Positions 1 to 11,806 of a DNA stretch of 64,000 bases are shown piece by piece. Position 1 is the stretch's first letter. Each line of letters opens with the position of its first letter. The DNA comes from Vombatus ursinus. Taxonomy: Eukaryota > Chordata > Mammalia > Diprotodontia > Vombatidae. A program made the translations under genes and the position numbers. The stretch covers positions 34,184,613 through 34,248,612 of the forward strand of contig NW_020954557.1 of the NCBI RefSeq assembly GCF_900497805.2, written 5' to 3'. Under the pieces are notes generated by a model. It was not told the origin of the DNA. It searched no databases and was given only the letters and a program-made list of their open reading frames with translations.

Positions 1-239
1 ATGTAGCAGCTACAGTATTTTGCTACCAAATGTTCTATTTCACTTTTTATGCATCTGTGTTTCCCTAAGGCAAATCCTTTAAGTTTGAAAGTCTCCTAAA
101 GTTCAGAGTTAGAAAGGACCTAGTCCAGGGCTTCTTGAACTTTTCCCACTCGCAATCCCCTTCAGTATTTCTTAAACTGTGGGTTGAGACCCCACTCTGG
201 TCCAGCCCCTGTTCATTGATGGAAGTTAAGTGAACAGCT

Positions 240-475
240 GTTGGCAATGAGCCTGTAGTCAGGAAGACCTAAAGTCAAAATACATCTTCAGAGACCTACT
301 TGCTGTGTGACCCAGGGCAAGTCATTTAACCTTTGTTTGCCTCAGTTTCCTTAACTGAAAAACGAGAATAACAATAGCACCTACCCCCTGGATAGTGAGG
401 ATCAAAAGAGATATTTGTAAAAGTGCTTAGCCCAGTTCCTGGCACACAGCAGGTGTTATAAAAATGTTTATTCCC
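240..475 (+). repeat. MIR/CORE-SINE copy
   Basis: The CORE segment (gctgtgtgacccagggcaag) is followed by the usual gcctcagtttcctt stretch and the tail ending ggcacacagcaggtgttat. The order and length of about 235 bp fit a nearly full MIR-type CORE-SINE in sense orientation. It lies in a UBE2E3 intron. Confidence 0.8.
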
Positions 476-479
476 TTCC

Positions 480-595
480 CCTTCCTCCTAACTTAAGGTC
501 ACAGAGTAAGTACTATGATGAGGTGTAGAGCCTGGATCACAATTCAAGTCTTTGGTCTCCAAATCCAACCTTCTTTTCACTGCACAGGGTATCTT
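480..595 (+). repeat. MIR3-like repeat fragment
   Basis: The order ggtcacagagtaagta, then caattcaagtct, then a cactgcacaggg end is the 3' half of the common MIR3-like element. It directly follows the previous SINE and is diverged. Confidence 0.5.
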
Positions 596-2859
596 GGTAG
601 GGAGATGAAAAAAATCACTCTCCTTTAACTTGTTTATTTTAAGTTGAGGAAAAGATTATTTGGCATACAAATTTCCTAGCAGCCCAAGGCTTCTGGAGAT
701 GTATATTGACGGAGGGGTGGTGAGAGAGTAAAATTAACCTCCCTTAAAATGACTATGAAACAGAATAATATCCCTGTAATTCTATGGACCTATGTGTCTG
801 TGTTTGTACAGCAAGGCCTCCCCCAAACAATTCAGTTCATAGCCAAATTTCCCACAATTGTGATTTCACACCAAATTACAAGAGGTCGATTTATCAAAGA
901 TGCAACAAATGAGGCTATGATCCTCAAAAATAAATGTGAAGTGTGAATAAAGTCACAAAAAGCTCGAGCTCTACAAGGCCTTCCATTTCTTTAAAGTAAA
1001 TAAACTGAGGAGACTTTTGAAAGCAATAAAAAGTAGTCACACACACACACTCTCTCTGTCTTCTTGAAATCATCTCTCTTGGCTTCCCTGACCTACTACA
1101 ATGTAATGTGTAAAATAATCCATTTATAAAGGGCCTAAAAGATTGTAAAAGGTAAAACTAACTACAATTACCACCCTCAGAAAATGAACAAATGATGTTT
1201 ATAAAAAGTCAGGGATGTCAGAGGTTAAGGTAGGATCAAAAAGATGATTTATAAGTAAAGAAAAACAAAATAAAAAGTAAACAAATTCATGTTTCCCTGG
1301 GCCTTTCTTTCATTCAGACCAAATGATGTGGAGCTATGCTCCCTAAAAGTAATTTCAGACTAGAGATGTCTTTATTTTCCCCTAGACAAACTGGAAGTTA
1401 AACAGGATGACAAAGTATATTTGCTCTGGGATAGTGAAGAAACAAAGAAACTTCAGAATGGCATTACTGGTACATCTGGCCTGAATCTGGCCTGAAATAC
1501 CTCCAAAACACAGAAGCAGACAAAATCCCAGAAAATGAATTGAGTATCACAATCCTATCCGAAGGTTTTACTACTAACCATAAAATTAAAACACTAGGCA
1601 TACACACAAAGGGCCAAGTCGAAACAGGACCAGGGCTAAAATAACTTTAAAAACAAATTATACTCCACAGATACTATTCTTCAGGCTACAGATGCCAGCA
1701 CTGCCATCAGAGGCGTCACCATCACGACACAAACAGACAGTAAAAGGAGCAACTCATGAGTGTTCACCTCTTTTTACAAAAGTTATGGATTGTCAGTACA
1801 AGTATAATTTCAATGCTTTTCATTTTTTCTCTTCAATACTCTATTTTGGTGAAAGTGCAGATACAACAGATTAAAGGTTAAAGACAACATATTCATTTGA
1901 ATCTACAATACCACTAACCTTTCAAACCATTTCCACCAATCTAAAAGGCATCACATAACCCCAACAGTTCACTCTGGAATATATTAGGAGTGTTTTGCTA
2001 AGTGGACCAGTGAGCTAATGTACTAAATGTGTTAAAGTACCAAACGCACTAAAGAAAACAACTTACACATATTAAAATAATAACAGCTCATGTTTACAAA
2101 GCACCCTAGGAAAATCTCATATCCACATTTTAGAAAAAACAATATTTCAATTAAAAAAAACTTATCTAAATCAGCATGAAATACCTCTGACAATACAAAA
2201 AGTTTCTCTGAGACATCTGGACCATAACAAAATAACGTTGAGACAGAATTGCCACCAGGTTAGAAAGATCAGTAGATAAAGAAGAATATGTATATGTCAG
2301 TGTTTCAAAGCATAACCTTTAAAAACTCCAGAAAATCCCAGATAATTAAGTGGTTTTTCCCTAAAATATATTCTTAATATCGAGGAGTTTCCCATCCTCC
2401 AAGCAATTTACAAACAACTTCAAAACACCCCAGGGAGAAAAGCAAAGATAGATAAAATTTTGCTACCCATTATTTGTTCAAGACAGTCGACCTATGTGTA
2501 ATGTATGGAAGGCACCAAAGTTTCCAATACCACACCAAAATACTCCTCCAAATCAAAGACAACATGTCAAAGAATCTCTGGGTTGGAAAAGTCCTCAGAT
2601 CATTGCGCTAACTGAAATCCTGTCTTCAAAATACCAGACAAGTGGTCACCCAGTCCTGGGACAGAAGACTTACTGGCCCGTTTGGGAGCCTTATTCTAAT
2701 CTGCAATCTCCCAGGTTTCACAGTTCTCTTCTGTTCCACACTCCAAAGCAAACCTTATTTCCACTTTTACCATGCTTTTAAAGTACTTCATCTATACCTG
2801 ATGATTGCACTACTTGTGGTCTTTGTCTTATATCACAAATTCAAAATTGTATATGCATA
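596..2859. other. UBE2E3 intron, no clear feature
   Basis: This AT-rich intronic sequence has no exon-like coding stretch that I recognise. It contains a short CA/CT microsatellite at about 1036-1065, and a weak SINE-tail-like piece near 2085-2130. Confidence 0.5.
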
Positions 2860-3150
2860 TTATTTTATGCTTTTATAAGTACTTTTACAGTTATCTTTTT
2901 GTTGTTGTTGTTTTTTGTACTTAGGCAATTGGGGTTAAGTGACCTTCCAGGGTCACGCAGCTAGTAAGTATCAAAAGTTTGGTCTGAGGCAAGATTTGAA
3001 CTCAGGTCCTCCTGACTTCAGGGCCAGTATTCTATCCGCTTCGCCACTTAGCTGCCCCTACAGTTATCATTTCATTTGAAACTCACAACTACCCTATGAG
3101 ATAGATAGGTTATACGGGTGACTGAAAACTTTACAGAAAGGTACACAGAA
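2860..3150 (+). repeat. MIR3-like repeat split by a SINE
   Basis: The sequence resumes after 3058 with catttgaaactcacaactac and a gagatagatagg piece, the typical middle of a MIR3-like element. The left part before 2896 belongs to the same copy. A younger SINE inserted between them. Confidence 0.55.
2896..3058 (-). repeat. Marsupial tRNA-derived CORE-SINE
   Basis: Read on the minus strand this is a full SINE: tRNA-like head, CORE segment and poly-A-type tail. A 10-bp perfect target-site duplication, tacagttatc, flanks it at 2886-2895 and 3059-3068. The duplication shows a single retroposition event into the older MIR3-like copy. Confidence 0.9.
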
Positions 3151-3444
3151 GAAAGGGACAAAGAAGTCAGACCTTAGTGTATTCATCCAAGTAGTCTATC
3201 ACCAAGAGGGAGTCCCCAAGTAATATGTACCTTGCTAGGAGAAAGTCAGCCTCAGAATATTAAGTATTATTCCATCTTTGCTTGGTAACCAACTGTTAAT
3301 TCTGTCACTCACAAGTGTATCCAAATAACTTTTCATTTTTTAAAATACTACCTTTTTGAGAAATGAGCTCCACTAAATTTATTACTGTAAGTATCATTTC
3401 TTTTTATTGGTATCAAACTTAAATCGATCAAATCACAAGAGTTG

Positions 3445-3449
<5 letters not shown>

Positions 3450-3483
<34 letters not shown>
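3450..3483. repeat. (CA)17 microsatellite
   Basis: A pure CA dinucleotide run of 34 bp, likely polymorphic in length. Confidence 0.95.
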
Positions 3484-3485
<2 letters not shown>

Positions 3486-3734
3486 CCTAGTATTGTTAGG
3501 GACTGAATCAGATGTTCACCAAATATACCACAATCACAACTGTAGAGATTATGCTTAAGTTTTCCCAATCAGTCTTCCTTTGAAGACCTTAGACTCAGTA
3601 TTTCCTCATACATGGGTCTCCCCTTTCTACTTTCTTCAACACTTTTACATTTTCTTTAGACTTTATGAGTATCTTGAGGGGCTGATTCCGAAATGAAAAG
3701 CTACTTATAGTTAGTGAAGTTAACACCCAGGTGA

Positions 3735-3955
3735 GGCCTCCTCAGCTCCTCCAATGCCTTCCCTCATCTATCACCTCCCATTAACCTGGTATAGGTCTTG
3801 TGTGTACATAGTTTTTAATACTGTCTCCCACATTAGAACATGAACTCCAAGAGGACAAGGAACGAAGAGGCCTTCCTTTGCGTCCTTAACATTTATGACA
3901 GTGACTCCAACGTGATAAGCCCTGAATGAATGTTTTTTGGCTGATGGACTGAGAG
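3735..3955 (+). repeat. L2 LINE 3' end
   Basis: The sense-strand L2 terminus is recognisable: gaactccaagaggacaagga (the 'aagctccttgagggcaggga' segment), then an ending in gaatgaatgttttttggctg. It is a diverged, 5'-truncated copy. Confidence 0.7.
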
Positions 3956-4002
3956 TTCTTGAAAACTAGAGATGGGGGAAAAAAAACAAACCAACCACCT
4001 TT

Positions 4003-4190
4003 TGCTCTTCAATGGCCAGTACTAAGACTTCAGTCAGGAAAGAACTGAATTCAAACCCTTCCTCCGTCATTTATAAGTTCTATGGCTTTGTAAAACACTT
4101 GAAGTACTACCTTACAGGGGCGTAGTGAGGCTCGGGTGATGTTAAGTATGTGCATTAAAACATTATGTAAATGTCAATGTTATCATTATT
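4003..4190 (+). repeat. Diverged CORE-SINE
   Basis: It has a tRNA-like B-box region (gaattcaaaccc), a CORE-like stretch with ttataagttctatggctttg, and a tail ending aatgtcaatgttatcattatt. Identity is low but the order is right. Confidence 0.55.
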
Positions 4191-5560
4191 CCTTTTCTCT
4201 TGCAAATCAACATGGCACATAGCCAAGAGAGACATACCCTGTAGCACAGAAAAAAGGCTGGACTAAAACCCTTTGTGTATTTTAGAGGCTCTCTTTTCCC
4301 AGGTTACAAGTGATCAGTTAATTTGGGGGGGCGGGAGGGGGAGCTATACATTAGCCTTTATGAAATCCTACAAATACCCTTTGATTTTATTAGTTAATCA
4401 AAAATACTTTGAAATGCAGACAGAATGAGTTTTATCCATAAAGACCACAGCTCCTATGCTGGACCATGAAAGAACATTTTCTCATCTATCTTAACTTTGT
4501 GTTTTAATACACATCGAGAGGGAAAAAAAGCAGCATAAATTTTGACCTCAAGATGTTAGCGATTAAAAAAAAAAAAACAATACAAAAATCCCAATCTACT
4601 CAAGTCTGCCATTTGATGGAAAAGCATAATAAATCTCAATAAAAATATCATGAATTCAAAAAGAAAAAAATGAAATTATCTAACATTCCATCAAAGTGGG
4701 AAAAAGATTATTTAAAGAAGTCTGTGATCAGGCCACCAGAAACAGTTAACAAATACAATTTTAAACTAACAGCATGAAATCAAAAAAAGGCAATAATCTT
4801 GAAATTAAAAAAAAAAGCACACACACACTAGAGTTAGTCATTAAGAGTCAGGCTTAACAACGGGAAAAAAAGGTACAATAAAGCAGCAAAATACACTATT
4901 CTAGTATTAGTTAACCATCAGTAGTAAACTATGTTGCCCTAAAATGGTCACATTAATTTAGCAATGACAAACTTCAACAGGTGCACGGAACAGTCATGCC
5001 TAAGGCTTTACATACGAAATGAAATATACATCTCGGGTAACAACAAATGTTCTTTGGTAAGGCAAGGGTGAAGAGAAAGACAAGACACTATTTCTGAAGA
5101 AGGGATAAGGGAGCATATTCTCTGCTGGTAATCATCAGATATAGAGAGGTTAACAGATAAAAATGTCATGCAAATAACCTCATCTTTTTCTTGACCAAAG
5201 TACAGTATCTAGAAATAGCTTAAAGGCAAAAGAATCAAGCCTGTTCCTTCCAGATTTTAATGAATTTCAAAACAATAAACAACAAAAAAAGAACTTTATC
5301 AAAATGATTAAGAAAAAGTAACAATTTTTCATTCCTTTTATAGGATTCCAAGGCCCTCCTTGTTCTGAGCACCAGAACTCTAAAACGAAAGTTTTCCACA
5401 GTTCATCTTGACAAAAAGACTTAGGGAGCAAGGAAAACACTGGTGACTACATTGCTCAGTAAGAATAACAGGAAGAGTTCTTCTAGATCTTAAAAGTTCC
5501 TGAAAATCTTCAAGCAGAACTAGAGCAGGCCACCAATTTAGTTGTCACTGGAAGGAGGCA
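4191..5560. other. UBE2E3 intron, no clear feature
   Basis: The stretch is A-rich with short homopolymers, including a G-run near 4325 and A-runs near 4567 and 4809. I see no repeat family or exon here. Confidence 0.5.
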
Positions 5561-5562
5561 AT

Positions 5563-5625
5563 TCAACAAACATTCATTGAGTGTCTAATACATGCAAGGC
5601 CTTCACTGCGTCAGGTAGGGGAATT
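5563..5625 (-). repeat. L2 3' terminal fragment
   Basis: The antisense form of the L2 end (aacaaacattcattgagtgt, then ctaatacatgcaaggcc) is visible. It is short and diverged. Confidence 0.45.
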
Positions 5626-6257
5626 AATTTGGGGGTTTTAAATAGCAATACATTAGTGAGATTAACAATATTACTAAAAGAGAATACAGAGTCTTAGCTG
5701 CTGATGGACTCAATTTTATTCAGCTCAAATTTTTTTATAATAAAAATCTCAAATATTTTTTGCAACTTTTTTCAGTTGTATTCTGGGGGTAGTTCTCAAT
5801 TGTTAAGCAATGCTAATTCTTACTGTTACGCTCACACGTCTGGCAAATAAAAGTTTTGAAGCTTAATTTTATGATCATCACTTTCCTGTTTGTAGGAATG
5901 GAAAGCTTAATTCACTAGTCAAATCCTACCAGATAGGTAAAAATCTCTTCTATAATTATATTTTAAGTAAGTATTTTAGTGAATATTTATGGCCCAGAGA
6001 GCCTGAAAAGTGAAGACTGCTACAGATGAATAATTACTGAATAAAACCATTATGTTCAGCATGATTATGGGAAAAAAAAACCATAATAAAGGATGTAGGG
6101 CTTTCAACAAAGCATGCAACAAGTACAATCTCACTCCTTTGCATGTAGTTTCCATGTCCATGGCAATCTGATGAACTAAACATTCAAAGAAATGCAATTA
6201 TTTGGTTTTAAAAATAATATTATGTTAAACATATACTATTAAAAATCTCCAAGATAA
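5626..6257. other. UBE2E3 intron, no clear feature
   Basis: AT-rich intronic sequence. I recognise no repeat or exon. Confidence 0.45.
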
Positions 6258-6410
6258 GAAGCAAGATGGTATATTGTGAAAGAGGCAGTGGAGTTGAGTC
6301 AGAGGATCTGGGCTGCAATCTTGGCTCTGGTATAAGGCCTCAGTTTCCTCATTTACAAAAGAAAGTTGGACTGGACAATCCCTAAGGTCTCTTTCACCTC
6401 TAAGTCTGAT
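6258..6410 (+). repeat. MIR-like SINE
   Basis: The stretch from gaggcagtggagttgagtca through cctcagtttcctcatttaca to ctggacaatccctaaggtct is the MIR/Ther1-type order in sense orientation. Confidence 0.65.
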
Positions 6411-6559
6411 GAACCAATGACCAACTCTTCAATAAAATTAATTCTCACTATTATAACTTCTGAAGTTTATTCTGAAATTTATTGGTGAGCTCATCAAAAT
6501 GTTCCCTTCAACCAGATTTATACCCCATTTTGAACCAATAAAAAGAACTACCCTGTGAC

Positions 6560-6655
6560 TTTCAGCAAATGAATTAACTTCTCAAAGTCTTAAATTTTCT
6601 CAAGAACAAAATAAGGAACTGCATTAGATGACCAGAAAGATCCCTTTCTATCAAG
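6560..6655 (+). repeat. MIR-like SINE fragment
   Basis: It contains gcaaatgaattaacttctca, then aataaggaactgcattagat and gatccctttctatc, the 3' half of a MIR-type element. Confidence 0.5.
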
Positions 6656-6670
6656 CAATCAACAAACATT

Positions 6671-6846
6671 AAAATCCAGCCTCAGATACTTACTAGCTGT
6701 GTCATCCTGGTCAAGTCACTTAACCCTACTTGCCTCAGTTTTCTCACCTGTAAAATGAGCTGGAGAAGGAAATGGAAAACCACTCCAAGTATCTCTGCCA
6801 AGAAAACCCCAAATAGAGTGACACAACTGAAATGACTGAACAACAA
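6671..6846 (+). repeat. CORE-SINE with RTE/BovB-like tail
   Basis: The head is a standard CORE segment (cttactagctgtgtcatcct). After the gcctcagttttctcacctgt stretch the tail changes to agctggagaaggaaatggaa and ccactccaagtatctctgcc. That tail resembles the 3' end of RTE/BovB LINEs, so the family probably uses RTE machinery. Two more copies lie at 25350-25585 and 27428-27671. Confidence 0.75.
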
Positions 6847-7655
6847 TGTACAGGGAACTGTAACTGAGATTCCACAATTCAATGAAAAGACCTGGCTCAA
6901 ACTCAGATCTAACAACAGGCATGTGAATAAATACAGTAAGAACTAATTAGGGAAAAAAATGAAGAAAATAAAGCAACCTATCCAATTAAACTGTACAATA
7001 TTGCAGTGGAGGGGGAAAGAAAATTAATTATACACAATCACCAAAAAGACAATTCCTTTCAGATTCCACATAGAAGCCCCTTTTCAGAGGTTCGTCCTGA
7101 AGCACTGAGAAACAGCTCACCCGGACCAAGGTGCTGAAGTCAAGACAGTCTTTAAGCAGCATATTGACTTAATATAAAATGAAATCAATCTCTAACTGAT
7201 TGGCAAGGACAGCCAGTCAGAGCATGGCAAGTCCACTGGAGCTTTAATTGTTTCTTAATCAAAAAAAACAGGGCCATTTACAAATCATCTATTACAGTAA
7301 CTGTTTTCAGATATTTCAAGTATACCTATTCTTAACATTATAATCAGATGCTGTGAATCAGCCAGTCATTCTGATGTCAAGTAACTGGCGACTTATGAAT
7401 ATCCACGTTCATTCAAATGTTGCCTGAGTCTGTATAGATTTCATGGTGTGAAAAGTTCCACTGTCATATATTAAGAAGCTTTAAAAGTATATTCCTGTCA
7501 CTTTTTCTGTTTTTTAAACCAGCTTAATTTAGGGTTAAATTATAAGTGCCATTCCAAAAACCTGCCATGTTACAAGGCTGCCAGGGTTAGGACACACTTT
7601 GATTCCCTTTTTTTCCCCCAGACTGGCCCTATGATTTCAATAGTAGGAAGCTCCT
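6847..7655. other. UBE2E3 intron, no clear feature
   Basis: Unclassified intronic sequence with no coding or repeat signature that I recognise. Confidence 0.45.
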
Positions 7656-7850
7656 TCAATCAATGCAGACTGGTGCCCTGGCTCAGCAACTTAGAGTCTT
7701 TGTGGCCTGGAGCACTGAGAGGTTAAATGATTTAGTCAGGGTCACACAGACAGTATGTGGTAGAGACAGGATATGGACCCTTATCTTCTTGATTCCCTGA
7801 CATCAAGGTCAAATACCATACTAATTCACTAATACCACACTAATTCAAGG
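7656..7850 (+). repeat. MIR-related SINE
   Basis: The order tcagcaacttagagtctttg, gagaggttaaatgatttagt, cagggtcacacagacagtat and ggatatggacccttatcttc fits a MIR-related element carrying the gap between CORE and the 3' part. Confidence 0.55.
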
Positions 7851-8734
7851 TTATCTGCCAGAGCCCAGAAGTGCCTCTGCTGAAAACTAAATATTCTAAA
7901 CATACTGTAAATGCTCAAGGTTAAGTATGGTTTTACAATGCCCAGACCATCTAGAATACTATTGAATCCATACTAGGGACTCATCAAATACCTGTTGATT
8001 GACATTGCTATGCCACAAATACCATTGTTTTTGTAGTGAAAGCATGACAAGTACAAGAATTTAATGTCATAATTGGATATTCACAGGTTAGCCTCTAAAA
8101 TAGTCATCAATATGTATGTCATGAATGGAAGTGTTTTATGACAAATTTGGGCAATAGAGTATAACCTTATCTAAAAAATGATAGAATCATTACTATCAAG
8201 AACCTAAATTCTCCTTCTGCCTCTAGATATATTAGGATATTTATGCTATAGGTTCAAATGTGATATGTAAATCTGAAAGTCTCACTGACAAGAATTATTA
8301 AAATACTATGTACTGAGTTACTAGGTAATTCTGCCCTGTGTTCTTCCATCACTCAATAACTGTAATTGTGAAACAGAAACATTTGGAGTATAGAAAGAAC
8401 CTCTTTATCATATCTTCATATCACTCAGGAAAACAAAAATAATTTTCATATATGAAAATAATTAAAAATATTATAGTTAATTCAATAAATCTATTGTAGG
8501 ATGACCCTCATGAATAGATTCTACAAAAGTTGTATAACTCAATCAAGAAACTTTTGTAAATGTTAATTGGAGATGTAAAGAAACATCCCTTTTTGGGTAA
8601 TGACTTCAGCTAGTGTTAAAAAAAAATTTTTATATAATTTTCTCATTTGATTCAAGTGTGCAGAGAATGTATATGGATTCAAATTTTCATCTCTTCGGGG
8701 AGAAACTTAAATTATTAAGATACAAACGATATGA
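7851..8734. other. UBE2E3 intron, no clear feature
   Basis: AT-rich intron. I see no gene, RNA or clear repeat. Confidence 0.45.
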
Positions 8735-8840
8735 TACAATGGCTACAGGGGTTTGTAGTGAGAGTCAGGAACACCTGGGTTCAATTCCTGCTTGCCATAC
8801 ATTAGCTATAGGACCATTGGCTAAGTCCTAACTTCTCCAT
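8735..8840 (+). repeat. CORE-SINE fragment
   Basis: The tRNA-like B-box (gggttcaattcctgcttgcc) and a CORE remnant (tagctataggaccattggct) are visible. The tail is missing. Confidence 0.55.
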
Positions 8841-9019
8841 AACCATGAGAAAAATCTCTAAGCCTGTAAGTTACAAATCTGCATCAGTGGCTGGAGTTTC
8901 CATACCCAAGTTTTCCAAATTGATGAAATCACACACCTGGACAAAAACAAATGACACTGGATTGGCAACACACCTTTGGATTAACTCAACACACCAAAAT
9001 GTGGCATTGAGAATCACAG

Positions 9020-9180
9020 GTTTAGAGGAAGGCGCTTTTGAAGCACAAACCCCTTATTTTATAAAGGCAGACACAGACTCAGAGGGATTAAGTTTCTTGC
9101 CCAGAATCACATAGGTAGTAAATGGCAAATCCAAGACTTAAGCCAACTCCATATCCAGTCCTTTCTCCACTTTACCAGGC
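9020..9180 (+). repeat. MIR3-like repeat
   Basis: It contains cttattttataaaggcagac, tttcttgcccagaatcacat, aggtagtaaatgg and a 3' end with ctccactttaccaggcc, in the canonical MIR3-like order. Confidence 0.6.
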
Positions 9181-11755
9181 CGAGACACAATGAAGTGCAA
9201 CAAAGTCAGACAATTCAAGAATATCCGTCAGAGCCCCTGAATCTCTCCTCTTCCAATTAAACCACCAAGCATCCAAGTCTACCACTGGGACCAATGTAGT
9301 CCTTCAAAAAATTGTGTACTGATACGCTGAAATTTTACAAATAACAGTTTCAGCACTGAAAGTGAAGAAGAACCCAGGAGTTTAATATATATTTGAACAC
9401 TCACACATTAGACACCACCTTAAAAAAAATGTGTTCTCTTTGCCAAATGGTCACATTCTAGAAGTGATGATCCCATAAGCATAAGTATACTCTTCAATTT
9501 TCCCCAGAAACATATTTAGATACGTAAGAGTCATCAATTGATCAGTATGGGCAATCTATGGAAATGGTCTACAACCCCTGCATACCTAATGAGTGACTGT
9601 GAGTTTCTGTGGCCAAAAAAAAGTCATCACCCAGTAACAAAACTTTCTGGTAACGAGTTTCTCTGAACTTGGCTCTTGGACAAAAGATGCAGACCAAAGC
9701 CTGGCCGACAATCAAAGCCTTTCCAGCTTGACCTACCAGAGCTCAGGTTCTGTTGACAAAACTTTCAAAAACCCAGGATCACACCTCTGTGCTTCAGTGA
9801 GGTATCTGAGTGAGCAGATGTACAACTAAACAAAGTACAAATCCAAATATATAAATGTGTAGTATACACACTTGTATGTGTGTATTACTTATGTGTCACC
9901 CAGATATTTACCCATTAAAAGAACTGGGGAAAAAACATGGAAATACTTTATAGTTTACATTATTAAACATATGCTTGAGGTTGTGATATGAAAGTAGAGT
10001 TTAGGAAACCTGTTCCTTTTCACAAGCAAGCACCTAAGTTCGATTCACTTTTGCTAGTCTAATAATTAAACTTGAAGTAGTAATTTCATTGTCTTGAATA
10101 AGCCCTGATCTTGAGAGACAGAGAGAGACAGAGAGAGAAAGTCAAAAGATCGATGAACCCTGCTCCTGCTCTCTCTAAAATAACTCCCAATGGACTTTTG
10201 GACATATTTCTGAGTTTATAAGTCAGATATACTTCTTAACTATTTTAACACCCAACTATTGCTGAAGGGCACGTCACACTCTTACATTATACAAAGAAAA
10301 CACACAAATTAGTTTATATCATTAGCAGATGGTAAGAATTTTATTTTTTGGAGATTTTTCTGACTTGTCCTTCCATTTTGAAATCCTTAAATGGTTTGAA
10401 CCAATAGATCATTGATAAATGAGAGAGATTCTTTTTTCTTAGATTCTAGAAACTGTAACCCTTCTAACAACTCACCTACAGACACCACAGACTATTAGGT
10501 AAAAAAGTCAATACCATGGCTACAATCTGTACTATAAAATCACATTGTAAATTCTGACATAAGGCTGCCTATTCAAAACTAGTCTATGTCCTCACTTTAC
10601 CAAAAAAAAAAAAAAAAAAAGATGCCTTTTCTTTTCAGTTCACCTGAAATGTAAAGCTTATTTGCTGAAGAGAGATAATTCATACAAAATCACCACCAGA
10701 TAAGTCCGGATCAGATCACAATGATCTTAAGGTCCAGTTAACACATAAAACACAAAAGTAATTGTATTGCTCTAAGGAGTATGATTCACAGATTTCAGAG
10801 AAGGGTGTCCTCTTTAATACTATAAATCTTTAGATACAACAAAGATACAGCTAAGAACACCAAAGCATCATGACATCAAAACTATAAAAATTTCTCCTCA
10901 GCAACTCTTTCTTAAATACAAACACTAGTTGCTGAAATATTTACAGTAGAATGTACTTCTAAAGTTTGATCAATTGGAAATCAGTCACATTCTAAAAATG
11001 AAATATACTCTAAAAGGAAGACCAGTGAAATGGAAAATAGTATTAGCCAATTTTATCTTTTAAAACTTATTCTGCTAATTTACTTCAGTTTAGCTTTCTT
11101 AGGTTGCACTAGAAGTAATTCTTCCCATTACACTCATTTATTTTTAATCTACACATTTACTAGATCACCAAGAATTCTCCCAAGTAATGTAGACATTTGT
11201 TAAAATGCAAATAAATCCAACAATACAAGCTTTGGTAACAACTAAACTCACATATCTTGGCACAAAAAATGTGTCCTTCAAGCATACTTCCCTGAATAAA
11301 TCAATAGGAACAGCTACACTCTGTACTTTACATTTTTCTAACTTTATAGTCACATTTTCTGCACTTAGGTCAGTTAGGTTAGGATTTCACAAAAGCAGTA
11401 AACTTTAAAGCTTAGAAATTTTTTGGAAGTTTTCACAATATACTTTTGAATTTGACACACTCAACAGCACAAATACCACAATAAAAAAAATAGCACCATT
11501 CACAGCAATCTCCCTTAAGAGGAGCAAAATCAACGTATTTACAAATCAAAACTCCATGATGTTCCATCAAATATTTTTTTCCTCTCATAGTTACTGAATT
11601 TGCCTTAGACAATCTTTACTTTATAATAATCCACGTACGAAAGCCAAAAAAGAAATGGCTTGCCTGTTTTGCTCAACAAACATCCACGCACATTTATTAA
11701 TTTCTCCACATTGCTCTTAATTTAAAAAACAAACAGAAAAATCCCTGTTACATAC
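9181..11755. other. UBE2E3 intron 3, mostly unclassified
   Basis: The sequence between the 51-nt coding exon and the repeats to its left is intronic. It holds an AGAG-rich simple stretch at about 10115-10140 and an 18-20 bp A-run near 10600. I looked for the next UBE2E3 exon (encoding about residues 82 onward, starting SAGPKGDNIYEW) on the minus strand and did not see it, so it should lie beyond position 1. Confidence 0.55.
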
Positions 11756-11806
11756 CTGCAGTTCGGAGGTGGATCAAGGGTTATTTCAGCTAGCTCTTTC
11801 TGAATT
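11756..11806 (-). CDS. UBE2E3: UBE2E3 coding exon 2 (residues 65-82 part)
   Basis: The 51-nt exon reads IQKELAEITLDPPPNC on the minus strand, with one base completing Arg65 and two bases starting Ser82. It is bounded by a ccaacag acceptor at its right edge and a gtatgt donor at its left edge, so both splice sites and the phase fit the upstream exon. The peptide is the first helix and loop of the E2 (UBC) fold. UBE2E3 transfers ubiquitin from E1 to substrates with RING E3 ligases, and this helix is the general E1/E3-facing N-terminal helix of E2 enzymes (family knowledge). UBE2E1 and UBE2E2 share this peptide; the N-terminal exon decides the paralogue. The catalytic cysteine exon is outside the window. 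Confidence 0.95.
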